From: Deltaproteobacteria bacterium
Lineage (GTDB): Bacteria; Desulfobacterota; Desulfomonilia; UBA1062
Direction: 5' to 3'
DNA length: 64,000 bases
Assembly: GCA_018434685.1 (NCBI GenBank)
Contig: JAHDOV010000004.1
Location: 62,001-126,000 of the forward strand
In this document: in pieces, positions 17,251 to 27,603 of the stretch
How the letters are laid out: each line of letters begins with the position of its first letter
Position numbering within the stretch: position 1 is the stretch's first letter
Program-made: the position numbers and the translations under genes
The notes under the pieces: generated by a model
Databases searched by the model: none
What the model saw: the letters and a program-made list of their open reading frames with translations, nothing else
What the model was told of the DNA's origin: nothing

Positions 17251-18420
17251 CTATAAGTGACTACCCCATGATGCACTCACAATCTCTGACACCTCTTTGA
17301 CTTCTATTGCGTCCTGCGCTCCCTCGGCCTTGACGGCATCGTCGAGCATCTTGTAGCACTGCGGACAGGCCACCGCGATAATTTCCGCGCCCGTGGCAAG
17401 GGCCTCTCTCACGCGGGCCCTGCTGGACAGATCTGGGCCGGTGCCGAGCATGTCGGTGAAAAAGTTGCCCCCTCCGCCGCCGCAGCACAGGGCGTTGTTC
17501 CTGTTACGGTCCATCTCCACGAACACGAGCCCCCGGATGGAGCCCAGGATCCTGCGGGGGGCCCCATACTCGTTGTTCCACCTGCCCAGGTAGCAGGGAT
17601 CATGGTACGTGACCCGTTTAAGGTACTCTCCGGGCCGAATCCTGCCGCCCAGGAGCAGATTGATGATCTGGGTGTAGTGGAACACCTCGAACACTCCGCC
17701 GCAGACAGGATACTCGTTCCTCATGGCATTATACCCGTGGGGCGAGAGCGTAATGATCTTTTTCACCCCCTTGTTCCTGAAGGTCCCGATGTTCTGTCCT
17801 GCCAGATAATCCGCAAGCCCCTTTTCGCCTAAAGCCCGCGCATCGTTGCCGTCGCTCGTCTCTTCCTCGCCCAGGATGCCCAGTGAGACCCCGGCTGATT
17901 GCAGGAGCGCAGCTACGGAGCGGGCCATCCTCATCCCAACTTCGTCGTATGAACCCACATCCCCGACATAGAAGAGGTATTCCTGGCCGTGGTATCGCTC
18001 GATGCCGAGCCCTTCTGCCCAGTTCCCCCGGTGCTCCTGCGGCATCTTGTACGGGTTGCCGCTCACAGACAGTGCCTTGAGATAGTCCCGAACGGCAGGG
18101 GGAATCCTGCCCTGCTCCACCAGGTCGGCCCGCGCTGCCACGAAGATGTCCACGAGCCGGTCCTTGATGTTCGGCAGGGCACAAGCCTCCACGCAGTTTC
18201 TGCAGGTGACGCAGGAATAGAGGATCTTCGCGAAGCGTTCGCCGGGCTCGATTTCCCCGTTCAGCCAGGCCCTGATGAGCCACATCCTGCCGCCGGAGGC
18301 GAAGGATTCGAACCGGTACTTCAGGTATGCCGGACAGTTGAAATCCTGGTAGTTCGTGGGAAGCTTGCACCAGCCGCACCGGAAGCACCGGTGAAGGAGC
18401 TCTGTATAGTCCCTGTCCAT
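17251..18420 (-). CDS. (Fe-S)-binding oxidoreductase with CCG domains, HdrD/GlpC-like (389 aa)
   Basis: This cytoplasmic electron-transfer subunit starts with a Cys-rich segment (CFRCGWCKLP, about 12-20). A 4Fe-4S motif CVTCRNCVEACALP follows near 69-82. Two CCG-type modules come after it: HDPCYLGR with NNALCCGGGGGNFF, and VACPQCYKMLDDA near 355. Such proteins accept electrons from flavoprotein dehydrogenases (GlcF, LldE, GlpC) or carry out heterodisulfide-type chemistry. No membrane helix is visible. It is adjacent, head to tail, to the FAD-oxidase gene (18421) and a second CCG protein, so the three probably form one complex. Confidence 0.75.
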   Translation of the reverse strand: MDRDYTELLHRCFRCGWCKLPTNYQDFNCPAYLKYRFESFASGGRMWLIRAWLNGEIEPGERFAKILYSCVTCRNCVEACALPNIKDRLVDIFVAARADLVEQGRIPPAVRDYLKALSVSGNPYKMPQEHRGNWAEGLGIERYHGQEYLFYVGDVGSYDEVGMRMARSVAALLQSAGVSLGILGEEETSDGNDARALGEKGLADYLAGQNIGTFRNKGVKKIITLSPHGYNAMRNEYPVCGGVFEVFHYTQIINLLLGGRIRPGEYLKRVTYHDPCYLGRWNNEYGAPRRILGSIRGLVFVEMDRNRNNALCCGGGGGNFFTDMLGTGPDLSSRARVREALATGAEIIAVACPQCYKMLDDAVKAEGAQDAIEVKEVSEIVSASWGSHL

Positions 18421-19803
18421 CTAGGCCACCTCCCAGTTCCCGGGATTCATGATCCGGTTCGGGTCGAGAACACCCCGTATCTTTTCCATGAGCTCACGGG
18501 TCTGCGGGTCCATCTGTCTGAGGATCAGCTGCTGCCCGGAGATTTCCGTCTTCCATGGGATCCCCCCGAGCTTCAGCGCCGTCTCGTTGGTCTCTTCCAG
18601 TGCCCTGGCCACCTTCCCGACCTCACTGGCATCAGCCCTGTTGAAGGGATAGGCGAAGAAAAACATTGCACTGTGTCCCCTGCCGATGATCCGCGCACCG
18701 AGGGAATACGTGATGCCGATCCTACCGGTTATCTCCATGCCGGCACGGCAGGCCTGTGGTATCTTCTCCAGGGGCATGATCGCCCCCACGTATTCAAAGC
18801 CGCCCCCCTTCCTGACATCGGCGAATTTACTCAGTGCCTTCTGCGGCACCTCCAGGAAGTTTGCCTTCAGGTTTGGCGGAACCGGCATGAAGCCGGCCTC
18901 TTTTGTCTCGAAATAATGCCGCAGGCTCTCCCGGATGATCTTCTTTTTCATGCCGAGCTCTTCCTCGGAGTGCGCCGTGATGTTGATGACGGTCATCTGG
19001 AAGCCGTTGAGGTAGTCCGGCTTGGGGGCGAGTGCATAATTGATGTCTTCGGCCATGCCGGTGTTGATGATGCGGCACAGGATGTCCGGGGCTGCATCGA
19101 TATCCTCGGTCATGAAGACCAGGACATCGTGGTACGGCGGCCGCGGATAGAGCTTGATCCCCACCTTGGTGATCACGCCCGTGGTGCCGTTCCACCCGAG
19201 AAACAGGCCCACCAGGTCGGGCAGCGGGGCCCGGGAGAACCAGCCCGGGACCGTGGAGCACGACCCGAGCCTGACGAGCTCCCCGGTGGGAAGGACCACC
19301 TCGAGGCCGGTGACCATCTCCGAATGGAACCCTCCCTCGCTCTGGGAGAGGTGGCCGGAGCCGTGGATGGCGATGTTGCCGGCAATGGTCGCCACCGGGG
19401 GGGCATCGGGCAGGGAGTGCTTGAGCGCTGAGTGATGCTTCTTCAGGTATGCATCGAGCATCCCCTGGGATGTCCCGGCCTCTACGACCGCGTAGTGGCT
19501 CTTTTCATTCACCTCGATGATCCGGTTCATCCGCTTCATGTCGAGCACAATCCCCCCCTTCTGGGGGATGGTCAGGCCGGAGAGAACCAGGCCTCCTCCC
19601 ATGGGGACGACCGGGATCTTTTCCCTGTTCGCCAGGCCGACAACGGCGCTGACCTCCTCCGCGCTGCCCGGCAGCACCACATAATCCGGCGCGTGCGGCT
19701 CCTGGACTCCCTGATCGCGGGAATAGATGAACTTCTCTTCGGCTGCATCGGATACATAGGCAGCGCCGACGATCTCCGTAAGTCTCTCATGGATCTGGTC
19801 CAT
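18421..19803 (-). CDS. FAD-linked oxidase, GlcD/D-lactate dehydrogenase family (460 aa)
   Basis: This is a PCMH-type flavoprotein that oxidises a 2-hydroxy acid or passes electrons between ETF and Fe-S partners. The FAD-binding loop VVPMGGGLVLSGL is near 70-82 and AGNIAIHGSGHLSQSEGG near 135-150. The C-terminal FAD-oxidase domain ends GVLDPNRIMNPG, the family's classic ending. The ATG at 19803 has GGGGGGAG upstream. It sits between two CCG-type Fe-S genes, as in glycolate oxidase and lactate dehydrogenase operons. No substrate lactate or glycolate gene is nearby; context favours an ETF-linked role, which is inference. Confidence 0.78.
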   Translation of the reverse strand: MDQIHERLTEIVGAAYVSDAAEEKFIYSRDQGVQEPHAPDYVVLPGSAEEVSAVVGLANREKIPVVPMGGGLVLSGLTIPQKGGIVLDMKRMNRIIEVNEKSHYAVVEAGTSQGMLDAYLKKHHSALKHSLPDAPPVATIAGNIAIHGSGHLSQSEGGFHSEMVTGLEVVLPTGELVRLGSCSTVPGWFSRAPLPDLVGLFLGWNGTTGVITKVGIKLYPRPPYHDVLVFMTEDIDAAPDILCRIINTGMAEDINYALAPKPDYLNGFQMTVINITAHSEEELGMKKKIIRESLRHYFETKEAGFMPVPPNLKANFLEVPQKALSKFADVRKGGGFEYVGAIMPLEKIPQACRAGMEITGRIGITYSLGARIIGRGHSAMFFFAYPFNRADASEVGKVARALEETNETALKLGGIPWKTEISGQQLILRQMDPQTRELMEKIRGVLDPNRIMNPGNWEVA

Positions 19804-19820
19804 ACAGGCTCCCCCCTCTC

Positions 19821-20840
19821 TCACTCACCCAGTGCCATGAGGCACAGATCGGACATCATGATGGGAACCAGGCCCGCCTTGAATACCCTCTCCGCCAGCG
19901 TCCAGAAGCAGAACGGGCAGTTGAAGACGCAATACTGGGCACCGGCTGCCTTCATGTCCTCGACATTCTTAGCCTGGAGCTCTTCGGTGAGCTCGAAGCG
20001 CTGCTGTGCCTCGGGAACGCCCCCGCAGCACAGGGCATGTTCATATTCGAACTCCCTTTTCGGCCGCCTGGCACCGATGAGGGAGAAGATGTCGTCGACA
20101 AAATGGTCGGTGTGCGGGCACAGCCGGTTGGAACACGGCCTCTGGTACGCCACCGTGACGCCCAGGGGCTTTATGTCTGCCTTCAGCTCGAGCAGGCGTC
20201 GATAGATGAAGTCGAAGAGATGAACGGGCCTGAAGGGGACCTCTATCCCGTAGGCCGGGGCCCACGAGGTGTAGGTTCCGTAGCACTCGTCGTGATAGCA
20301 CACGAGCTCGCCTACCCCGCTCGGCTCGAGATAGTTCTTCATGATGTTCTCGATCATTTGCGGGAGCCGCTGCCTGATGGTGGAGTTCCTCGCAAAGTGA
20401 AGGAACATGAGGTTGCAGAAGATGTCACTCCCGCCAATCAGGGATGCGCCTTCGAAGAGCCTGCCCCGGATACATGCATTCATCACGGTGAAGAAGCACA
20501 TGTTAATCACGGGCGGGCTCAGAGTTTTCGGCCTGATCTTTCCCCGCGGCCCCATCATGACGACCTGGGATTTCTCCAGGGGTTTCGGGACCGGATGTAC
20601 CCCGAGCTCTTCCTGCCTGTCCACGATGAGGTAGAACGGATGGTTATGATACGGGCAGTACTCTTCACAGGCATAACAGGTGACACAGTCGGTCAGAATC
20701 GTTGACTGCTCCCCGTCCACAAGCCTCTCGTGTTCGCTAAGTGCCGTTTTCAGGTCGTAGTGAAGGTACTGACACTTCATGATGCAGTCGATCGTGGTGC
20801 ACCGGCCACACATCCCCGGATCGAACTTCAGCTCGTGCAT
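19821..20840 (-). CDS. Second (Fe-S)-binding CCG-domain protein (339 aa)
   Basis: It has an N-terminal ferredoxin-like segment, CGRCTTIDCIMKCQY near 11-25 and CVTCYACEEYCPYHNHP near 52-68. CCG half-motifs follow: YHDECYGTY, QRPCSNRLCPHTDHF, EHALCCGG and FNCPFCFWTLAE. It is soluble as far as can be seen. It starts the three-gene Fe-S/FAD unit; ATG 20840 follows GGGGG. One CCG repeat has HDEC where HDPC is usual, so the site may be modified. It probably wires the flavoprotein to a partner such as ETF, quinone or a heterodisulfide-type acceptor. Confidence 0.7.
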   Translation of the reverse strand: MHELKFDPGMCGRCTTIDCIMKCQYLHYDLKTALSEHERLVDGEQSTILTDCVTCYACEEYCPYHNHPFYLIVDRQEELGVHPVPKPLEKSQVVMMGPRGKIRPKTLSPPVINMCFFTVMNACIRGRLFEGASLIGGSDIFCNLMFLHFARNSTIRQRLPQMIENIMKNYLEPSGVGELVCYHDECYGTYTSWAPAYGIEVPFRPVHLFDFIYRRLLELKADIKPLGVTVAYQRPCSNRLCPHTDHFVDDIFSLIGARRPKREFEYEHALCCGGVPEAQQRFELTEELQAKNVEDMKAAGAQYCVFNCPFCFWTLAERVFKAGLVPIMMSDLCLMALGE

Positions 20841-20935
20841 AAGCCCCCCTTTCAAAGGTTGCTTCCATCATGCCCGTGCGAGGAATCTGCTCACATGCTG
20901 CTCACGATGTTCGTGGCTGTCCTCGTCAGGTCTCT

Positions 20936-21850
20936 CTACTCCTTGGTCTCCCCGGTGAGGAAGTACTTGGCCTGGTACGCCGGATCAGGGTACGTATAGA
21001 ACCCCTTGCCCGTCTTGTATCCCAGCTCACCCTTGTCCACGTATTGTTTGACAAAATCCGCATTCTTCTGGGCCCCCGGGTCGCCCATCTTCTTTGCCCA
21101 GTAGTCCGTGATGGTCCACACCGTGGACAGGCCCACCTGGTCCATGATGCCGAAGGGGCCCATGGGCATGAACGTGACCCCCATCCAGGCCCGGTCTATG
21201 TCCTCGACGGAAGAGACCCCCTTGGAGGCCAGGGTGAGGGCCGAAAAGAACAGGCTCGAGAGCATGGTATTGAAGACATACCCGTGATTCTCCCGCTGCA
21301 GCATGATGACGATGCACCCGATGCTCTCGGCAAAATCATGGACGAGCTGCGTCACAGCGGGGTCGGTGCCGGGGTGGGGCATGACGTCCACCACGGTGGT
21401 GGCCCTGAGGTCGTGGAAGTGGAGGGCGCAGAGCTTCTCAGGTCTGAGTGTGGCCTCGGCGAACATGGAGGGGATGAGCATGGAGGTGTTGGAGGTAAAG
21501 ATGGTCCGCTCGGGGCAGAGTGCGTGGAACTGGGCAAAGACCCGTGCCTTGATGTCAGGATCCTCCGGCACCGACTCACTGATGAGATCTGCCTCGTGCG
21601 CCGCCTCGGCAGGGTCGGCAGTGGAGCTGATACGGGCCATGGTCTGCTGAAGCTGCTCCGGGGTGAGTCGCCCGGTGGAGGCGTACCAGGTGGCAAGCTT
21701 GGTCACCCGCTTTATCCCCTTGTCCAGGATCTCCCGGGATAGATCATAGTACACGACGTCATATCCGTGCATGGCACACTGAAGCCCGATCTGCTGGCCC
21801 ATGGTGCCGGCACCGAGGATGACAACCTTTTTTATCTCTTCGATGTTCAT
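20936..21850 (-). CDS. 3-hydroxyacyl-CoA dehydrogenase, NAD-dependent (304 aa)
   Basis: This beta-oxidation enzyme oxidises 3-hydroxyacyl-CoA to 3-ketoacyl-CoA. The Rossmann motif is VVILGAGTMGQQIGLQ (about 9-24). Family landmarks include SESVPEDPDIKARVF, SNTSMLIPSMFAE, LCALHFHDLRATTVVDVMP with the catalytic His, and a C-terminal dimer domain ending GKGFYTYPDP. ATG 21850 is preceded by AAAGGAAA. It lies downstream of the SDR and acyl-CoA ligase genes, so it would serve the last steps of the same acyl-CoA pathway. It is a single-function enzyme, not fused to an enoyl-CoA hydratase. Confidence 0.85.
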   Translation of the reverse strand: MNIEEIKKVVILGAGTMGQQIGLQCAMHGYDVVYYDLSREILDKGIKRVTKLATWYASTGRLTPEQLQQTMARISSTADPAEAAHEADLISESVPEDPDIKARVFAQFHALCPERTIFTSNTSMLIPSMFAEATLRPEKLCALHFHDLRATTVVDVMPHPGTDPAVTQLVHDFAESIGCIVIMLQRENHGYVFNTMLSSLFFSALTLASKGVSSVEDIDRAWMGVTFMPMGPFGIMDQVGLSTVWTITDYWAKKMGDPGAQKNADFVKQYVDKGELGYKTGKGFYTYPDPAYQAKYFLTGETKE

Positions 21851-21906
21851 ATGGTTTCCTTTCATACAAGGGTTTGTTCTTCCTGCAGAGAACAGCCCCA
21901 AAGGGT

Positions 21907-21926
21907 CCCTGCTCTTCGGAGCAGGG
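21907..21926. promoter_or_regulatory. Intercistronic hairpin, 8-bp stem
   Basis: CCCTGCTC-TTCG-GAGCAGGG is a perfect stem-loop between the SDR and hydroxyacyl-CoA dehydrogenase genes. In the minus-strand transcript the loop reads CGAA. There is no T-run after it, so mRNA processing or partial attenuation is more likely than a full terminator. Confidence 0.5.
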
Positions 21927-21982
21927 GTGAATCATGGCACACCACTCGCTGCCTGGCCCATGTCAGGCAGTCATTCCCCCCG

Positions 21983-22747
21983 TTACGCCAGGGCCCCGCC
22001 ATCCACCACCAGACACGCCCCGGTCGTGAACGGCGCAGCATCCGATACCAGGTAGAGGACCGCGCCGGCTATCTCCATGGGCTGACCGTGCCTGCCCATG
22101 GGGATCATCTTGACCGCGTAGTCGTAGATCATCTCGTTCTCTATGATGGCCTTTGAGAAATTGGTTTCCACCAGTCCCGGGAGCAAGGCGTTTACCCGTA
22201 TGTTTCTGGTTGCGAGCTCCTTGGCAAACGCCTGCGTCATGGAGATAAGTCCTGCCTTCGTGATGGAGTAGATCCCCTGGAAGGGTGCCGGCTTGATCCC
22301 GTTGATGGAGGAGACGTTTACAATAGAACCGCCACTGCCTTCGATCATGAGCTTTGCCGCATACTTGATCATAAAAAATGGTCCCTTGAGGTTCACATCG
22401 AATGTCTTGTCCCAGATGCCTTCATCCGCACCGAGCATCTCCCCGAAATAGGGATTGGTCGCAGCATTGTTGATGAGGATATCAAGCTTGCCATAACGAT
22501 CCTGGATCGCTCTAAAGAGTCCCTCGATCTGATCGATCTTGCCCACATGGCAGGGCAGAGTCCACGCCTTTCCGCCCCGTGAGGCGATCTTGTCGGCAAC
22601 AGACTTGAGGGCATCCTCCTTTCTGCTCACCAGGACGACCTCCGCCCCGTAATCGGCCAGAGTGACGGCAATGGCCTCACCGATTCCCCGGCTCGCCCCG
22701 GTGACGAGGGCGACCTTTCCGTCCAGTCTGAAATCAATCTTTTCCAT
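21983..22747 (-). CDS. Short-chain dehydrogenase/reductase (254 aa)
   Basis: A classical SDR with TGASRGIGEAIAV (about 16-28), NNAATN near 93, the Ser in VNVSSINGI and the YSITK catalytic Tyr-Lys pair near 158-162, ending in the family motif ACLVVDGGALA. It resembles 3-oxoacyl-ACP reductases and glucose/3-hydroxybutyrate dehydrogenases. In the levulinate (Lva) pathway an SDR reduces a 4-keto acyl-CoA to the 4-hydroxy form; the neighbouring ligase, kinase and ACAD make that role attractive here, but sequence alone does not set the substrate. Confidence 0.8.
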   Translation of the reverse strand: MEKIDFRLDGKVALVTGASRGIGEAIAVTLADYGAEVVLVSRKEDALKSVADKIASRGGKAWTLPCHVGKIDQIEGLFRAIQDRYGKLDILINNAATNPYFGEMLGADEGIWDKTFDVNLKGPFFMIKYAAKLMIEGSGGSIVNVSSINGIKPAPFQGIYSITKAGLISMTQAFAKELATRNIRVNALLPGLVETNFSKAIIENEMIYDYAVKMIPMGRHGQPMEIAGAVLYLVSDAAPFTTGACLVVDGGALA

Positions 22748-22889
22748 ATTCGTCTCCTGTTCAGTCTTTGATAAAAAAATGGTGCGCGGGCAATCCCGTC
22801 CTTAAATCATCCCGTTGTTCATGACCGTGCAGAGGGCTCTCCCAGGATACTACCTGCAGGCCCTGCGGGGAGCCTGTCCTGCTTCCCCC
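22748..22889. other. Intergenic gap inside the acyl-CoA run
   Basis: No gene, tRNA or clear promoter is seen in these 142 nt between the SDR and acyl-CoA ligase genes. A GC-rich pairing region around 22855-22880 may slow transcription. Confidence 0.3.
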
Positions 22890-24521
22890 TCATGACCCGC
22901 CCCCTTTCTCCTGTTCCAGGCGCCGCAGTTCCTTCTTCAGGACCTTGCCGGTTGGGGTCCTCGGGAGGTTATCCACGAATTCCTCCTCGGAGGGGATCTT
23001 GTACCGGGCGAGTTTTTCCTTCAAGAACGCCTTGAGCTCATCGTAGGTCATGGCAGCGGGCTCTGTCGGGATAATGAATGCCTTGACCTTTTCACCCAGG
23101 GCCGCGTCGGGAACCCCTATGACAGACACCTCCCGTACCTTGGGGTGTGTCTCGATGGCCATCTCCACCTCCCTCGGGTAGATGTTCTCACCGCCACGGT
23201 TGATCATATCCTTCTTGCGGTCCACGATAAAGATGAACCCTTCATCATCCATATAACCCATATCGCCGGTATGGAGCCATCCGTCCTGTATCGCCTCTCG
23301 GGTCGCCTGGTCCTGATTCAGGTACCCTATCATCACCGCATCGCCCTTGACGCAGATTTCCCCTTTCTCTCCTGCGGGCAGCTCGCTGTTGTTGTCGTCC
23401 AGGATCCGAACATCCTGCTCCGGAATAGCCACTCCAATGGAGCCCGGCTTCCGCTTGTCCATGGGAGGATTCACCGTCGTAAGGCCTGTCCCTTCTGTCA
23501 GACCATAGCCCTCTATGATCTCGACATTGAACTTCTCCTTGAATGTCTTTATGAGATCAACGGGCATGGGTGCGGCCCCGCTGAATGCATACTTCAGCTT
23601 CAGCCTCGAGCGGTCTATGGCGGCTGGGTCCACGATGAACAGGACGAATGCATACATGGCGGGCACTCCCATGAGGATCGTCACCTGATAGTCTAAAATC
23701 GGCTCCCAGAAATCGTTCGGAGAAAATGTCCTGCGTATGCATATGGTCTGGCCACAGTACATAATCGGATAGGTCCACACGCACAGGGGATTCGTGTGGA
23801 ACATGGGAAGCAGCATCAGCATGACGTCTCCCTCCTTCACCAGATCGATGCTGGCCATGGCACGGCATATGGAGAGCTGCCCGGAGTTCTTCAGGAGTAT
23901 CCCCTTGGGTCTCCCCGTGGTGCCCGATGAGTAGAGCAGGAGGAAGGGATTGTCCGGTTTCTGGGGGACAAGGGCCTCATTCGAGGGGTAGTCCCTGATG
24001 ATATCTGAGAAATCGAGCCGTTCCAGGGTGATCCCATGATCAACATCGGTCACCACCTCCACCACCAGCGGCTTGTGGGTTGACTGCGACAGTGCTGCTG
24101 CAAAGGGTTTCATGAAATCGCTGCCGATGAAGACTATATCTGGTCTCGAATCTTCAAGGAGGTAGGCGATCTCGGGTCCCTGAAGCATGAAATTTATGGC
24201 CCCTGCAACCGCCCCCAGCTTCTGAATGCCGAACATGATGTAGTAGAACTCGGGCGAATTGAGGACGAGCAGGGACACGACATCACCCTTTCTGACGCCC
24301 CTTGTCTTGAGGAAATTTGCCACCTTGTTGGCTCGCTCGTTCATCTGACCATAGGTGATGGTCTGGTCGTAGAACAGGACATAGGGCTTGTCCGGGATCT
24401 CCCTGGCTCGTGCGGTAAGCATTTCTGCCACGCTGTCGAAGCCTATCTCCCTGCCCTTGAGAAACGCCAGCCTCTCCTGGGGCACCGGTTCTATTCTGAC
24501 TTTTTTTGTCTCAAAGCCCAT
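22890..24521 (-). CDS. AMP-forming acyl-CoA ligase (543 aa)
   Basis: This ANL-superfamily ligase makes acyl-CoA from a carboxylic acid, ATP and CoA. It has LLYSSGTTGRPKGILLK (about 192-208), GYGLTEGTGLTTVNPP near 330, and TGDMGYMDDEGFIFIVDRKKDMINRG near 420. The C-terminal domain carries the catalytic lysine in PRTPTGKVLKKELR. ATG 24521 follows GGAGGGAA. The size and closing motif resemble medium-chain or aryl acid ligases, not the long FadD type at 6359. With the kinase and ACAD genes just upstream it is positioned like the LvaE ligase of levulinate catabolism. The true acid is unknown. Confidence 0.82.
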   Translation of the reverse strand: MGFETKKVRIEPVPQERLAFLKGREIGFDSVAEMLTARAREIPDKPYVLFYDQTITYGQMNERANKVANFLKTRGVRKGDVVSLLVLNSPEFYYIMFGIQKLGAVAGAINFMLQGPEIAYLLEDSRPDIVFIGSDFMKPFAAALSQSTHKPLVVEVVTDVDHGITLERLDFSDIIRDYPSNEALVPQKPDNPFLLLYSSGTTGRPKGILLKNSGQLSICRAMASIDLVKEGDVMLMLLPMFHTNPLCVWTYPIMYCGQTICIRRTFSPNDFWEPILDYQVTILMGVPAMYAFVLFIVDPAAIDRSRLKLKYAFSGAAPMPVDLIKTFKEKFNVEIIEGYGLTEGTGLTTVNPPMDKRKPGSIGVAIPEQDVRILDDNNSELPAGEKGEICVKGDAVMIGYLNQDQATREAIQDGWLHTGDMGYMDDEGFIFIVDRKKDMINRGGENIYPREVEMAIETHPKVREVSVIGVPDAALGEKVKAFIIPTEPAAMTYDELKAFLKEKLARYKIPSEEEFVDNLPRTPTGKVLKKELRRLEQEKGGGS

Positions 24522-24571
24522 GCATTTCCCTCCGTTATGAACATAACATCCACTTAAAAAACAACGTGCGG

Positions 24572-25630
24572 TTATTCTTCCATGGTCCTGTTCGCTGCTT
24601 TTTCCAGGATATGTATGGCGAAGATGAGGAGTTTGAACCGCTCGTCTTTGGTCTGACCATGGTAGTAACGGTAGTAGATCTGCTGGGCGATGACCGCCAG
24701 GCGGAAGAGCCCGAAGCAAAGGTAGAAATCGAAGTTGTCGATGGTGATGCCGGCCTTCTGGGCATACCTCTCGACCATTTCCATACGCGTGGGCGCTCCC
24801 GGCAGGTTGGTCGGCAGCATCCTTGCGGCCTGAAAATCATCCGGGTCATCTGCCTGAACCCAGTATCCGAGAGAACTTCCCAGGTCCATGAGCGGATCGC
24901 CGAGGGTTGCCATCTCCCAATCGAGAACGCCTATGATCTTGAGCGGGTTATGAGCATCCAGAACAACATTATCGAATTTATAGTCGTTGTGAATGATGGC
25001 AGATCTTTTGAAATCCGGCGGCATTCTATCTTGAAGCCACTGCATAACCTTCTCGAATGTGGGGGCGTCAGGTGTCCAGGCTGCCTTGTACCGCTCGGTC
25101 CAGCCGTCAACCTGCCGTTTCACGTAGCCTTCCGGCTTGCCGAACCCGTCGAGCCCGATGGCCTTGTAATCGATGGAATGGAGCTCGAGCTGCACATCCA
25201 ACAGATTCTCGCAGAGCTGCCTGACCTGTTCCGGGCCCAATACCATATCCCTTGGCAGGTTCTTCCTGAGGATGATCCCCTTGATCCTCTCCATTACGTA
25301 AAAGGGGGATCCCATAAGGGATTCGTCCTCTGTGTAGACCAGCGGCCTGGGGCAGTAGGGAAAGACGGGGTGCAGGGCACTCAAGATCCGGTATTCCCTC
25401 CCCATATCGTGCGCTGTCTTGGCCTTCCGGCCGAACGGCGGGCGCCTGAGGACAAGGTCCGTACTGCCAACCCTGATGAGGTAGGTGAGGTTCGAGAATC
25501 CGCTCGGGAACTGTTCTATGGCAAGGTTGCCGGACAAGCCCGGTATGGTGTCCTTTAAAAACCCCTCGACCCGTTTGATATCGAGCTCTTCTCCCTGACG
25601 TATCTTTGTTGGTTTGTCAATAAGATCCAT
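24572..25630 (-). CDS. APH-type acyl-CoA kinase, LvaA / ACAD10-11 kinase-domain-like (352 aa)
   Basis: This aminoglycoside-phosphotransferase-fold kinase belongs to the clade fused to acyl-CoA dehydrogenase in animal ACAD10/ACAD11 and separate in bacterial LvaA, where it phosphorylates a 4-hydroxyacyl-CoA. It shows PSGFSNLTYLI (nucleotide loop), LRRPPFG, the catalytic loop HNDYKFDNVVLD (about 212-223) and the clade marker LDWEMATLGDPLMDLG near 235-250. ATG 25630 has GGAGGG upstream. It lies between the acyl-CoA ligase and the TetR/ACAD genes. Antibiotic phosphorylation is unlikely in this setting. Confidence 0.82.
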   Translation of the reverse strand: MDLIDKPTKIRQGEELDIKRVEGFLKDTIPGLSGNLAIEQFPSGFSNLTYLIRVGSTDLVLRRPPFGRKAKTAHDMGREYRILSALHPVFPYCPRPLVYTEDESLMGSPFYVMERIKGIILRKNLPRDMVLGPEQVRQLCENLLDVQLELHSIDYKAIGLDGFGKPEGYVKRQVDGWTERYKAAWTPDAPTFEKVMQWLQDRMPPDFKRSAIIHNDYKFDNVVLDAHNPLKIIGVLDWEMATLGDPLMDLGSSLGYWVQADDPDDFQAARMLPTNLPGAPTRMEMVERYAQKAGITIDNFDFYLCFGLFRLAVIAQQIYYRYYHGQTKDERFKLLIFAIHILEKAANRTMEE

Positions 25631-25660
25631 AACACCCTCCCGCACATGCATGCTATTCAG

Positions 25661-26341
25661 TTATGCAGACAAATAAGATCCCAGCACCTCTACGAGAAAC
25701 CCGGCATAGTCTTCCACGGAAACATTGCGCCTCTCGTACTTCCACCGTTTCAGATACCAGTCCTGCAGCATGGCCTTGATGATTGCCGAGGTGAGTTCTT
25801 CGTTGACCGGCCTGAACACACCTCCCGAGACCCCGAGCGCTATGATATCCTTAAAGATGTTTTCCGTAAACAGCTCTGCTTCTATTGCCTTTTTATGCTC
25901 TTCTTTTCTGAAATTCTTGGTTTCCATGTAAAAGAAATAAAACCACGGCTGCATGACCTCGCTCAGGTAGAGGTGTGTCTGGATGGCCACCTTCAATTTC
26001 TCTGCGGGGTCACTGCCGTGGGCGATCCGCTCCATGAGTATCCTGAAGATAGTTTTACGCCCCTGCTGGAGCAGCATATCGAGAAGCTCGTCCTTGCTCG
26101 ATATGTACGAATAGAGTGCACCCATGCTCAGGCCCGCCTCTGCGCTCAAGTCTCTCAGGCTCATGGCGGAAAATCCCTTCTCGTTGCTTATGGAAAGGGC
26201 CGCATCGAAGATCTTCACCAGATTCTTTACCGCGAGCTCCTCCTTCTTGATCTTGATCCGCTCGCGGTTTTCACCCAGGAGTTCCCGGCAGATATCCTCC
26301 TTGGACAGTTGAACCAGGTTCTTGAATTCTTCAAATCTCAC
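25661..26341 (-). CDS. TetR-family transcriptional regulator (226 aa)
   Basis: The N-terminal HTH has ALSISNEKGFSAMSLRDLSA and EAGLSMGALYSYISSKDEL at about 50-90, followed by a helical ligand domain typical of acyl-CoA-responsive TetR proteins. I chose the GTG at 26341, with AGGGG upstream and 22 nt after the ACAD stop; longer readings run into the ACAD gene. About 40 residues precede the HTH helix, more than usual. It is inside the operon it probably controls. Matching palindromes occur at 28355-28374 and 27619-27634. Confidence 0.82.
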   Translation of the reverse strand: MRFEEFKNLVQLSKEDICRELLGENRERIKIKKEELAVKNLVKIFDAALSISNEKGFSAMSLRDLSAEAGLSMGALYSYISSKDELLDMLLQQGRKTIFRILMERIAHGSDPAEKLKVAIQTHLYLSEVMQPWFYFFYMETKNFRKEEHKKAIEAELFTENIFKDIIALGVSGGVFRPVNEELTSAIIKAMLQDWYLKRWKYERRNVSVEDYAGFLVEVLGSYLSA

Positions 26342-26363
26342 CGGGGCACCCCTGTCATGGTCG

Positions 26364-27572
<1,209 letters not shown>

Positions 27573-27603
27573 ACCGCCCTCCTTCTGAATAGTGTGGCTC
27601 TTC

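Noticed and set aside
17251-20840. A glycolate or lactate oxidase operon by default
   Set aside because: The family fits but no lactate or glycolate transporter or regulator is present, so the substrate is left open.
24572-25630. Aminoglycoside resistance gene
   Set aside because: The fold is APH-like but the LDWE-TLGDPL clade mark and acyl-CoA neighbours point to the ACAD10/11-LvaA kinases.
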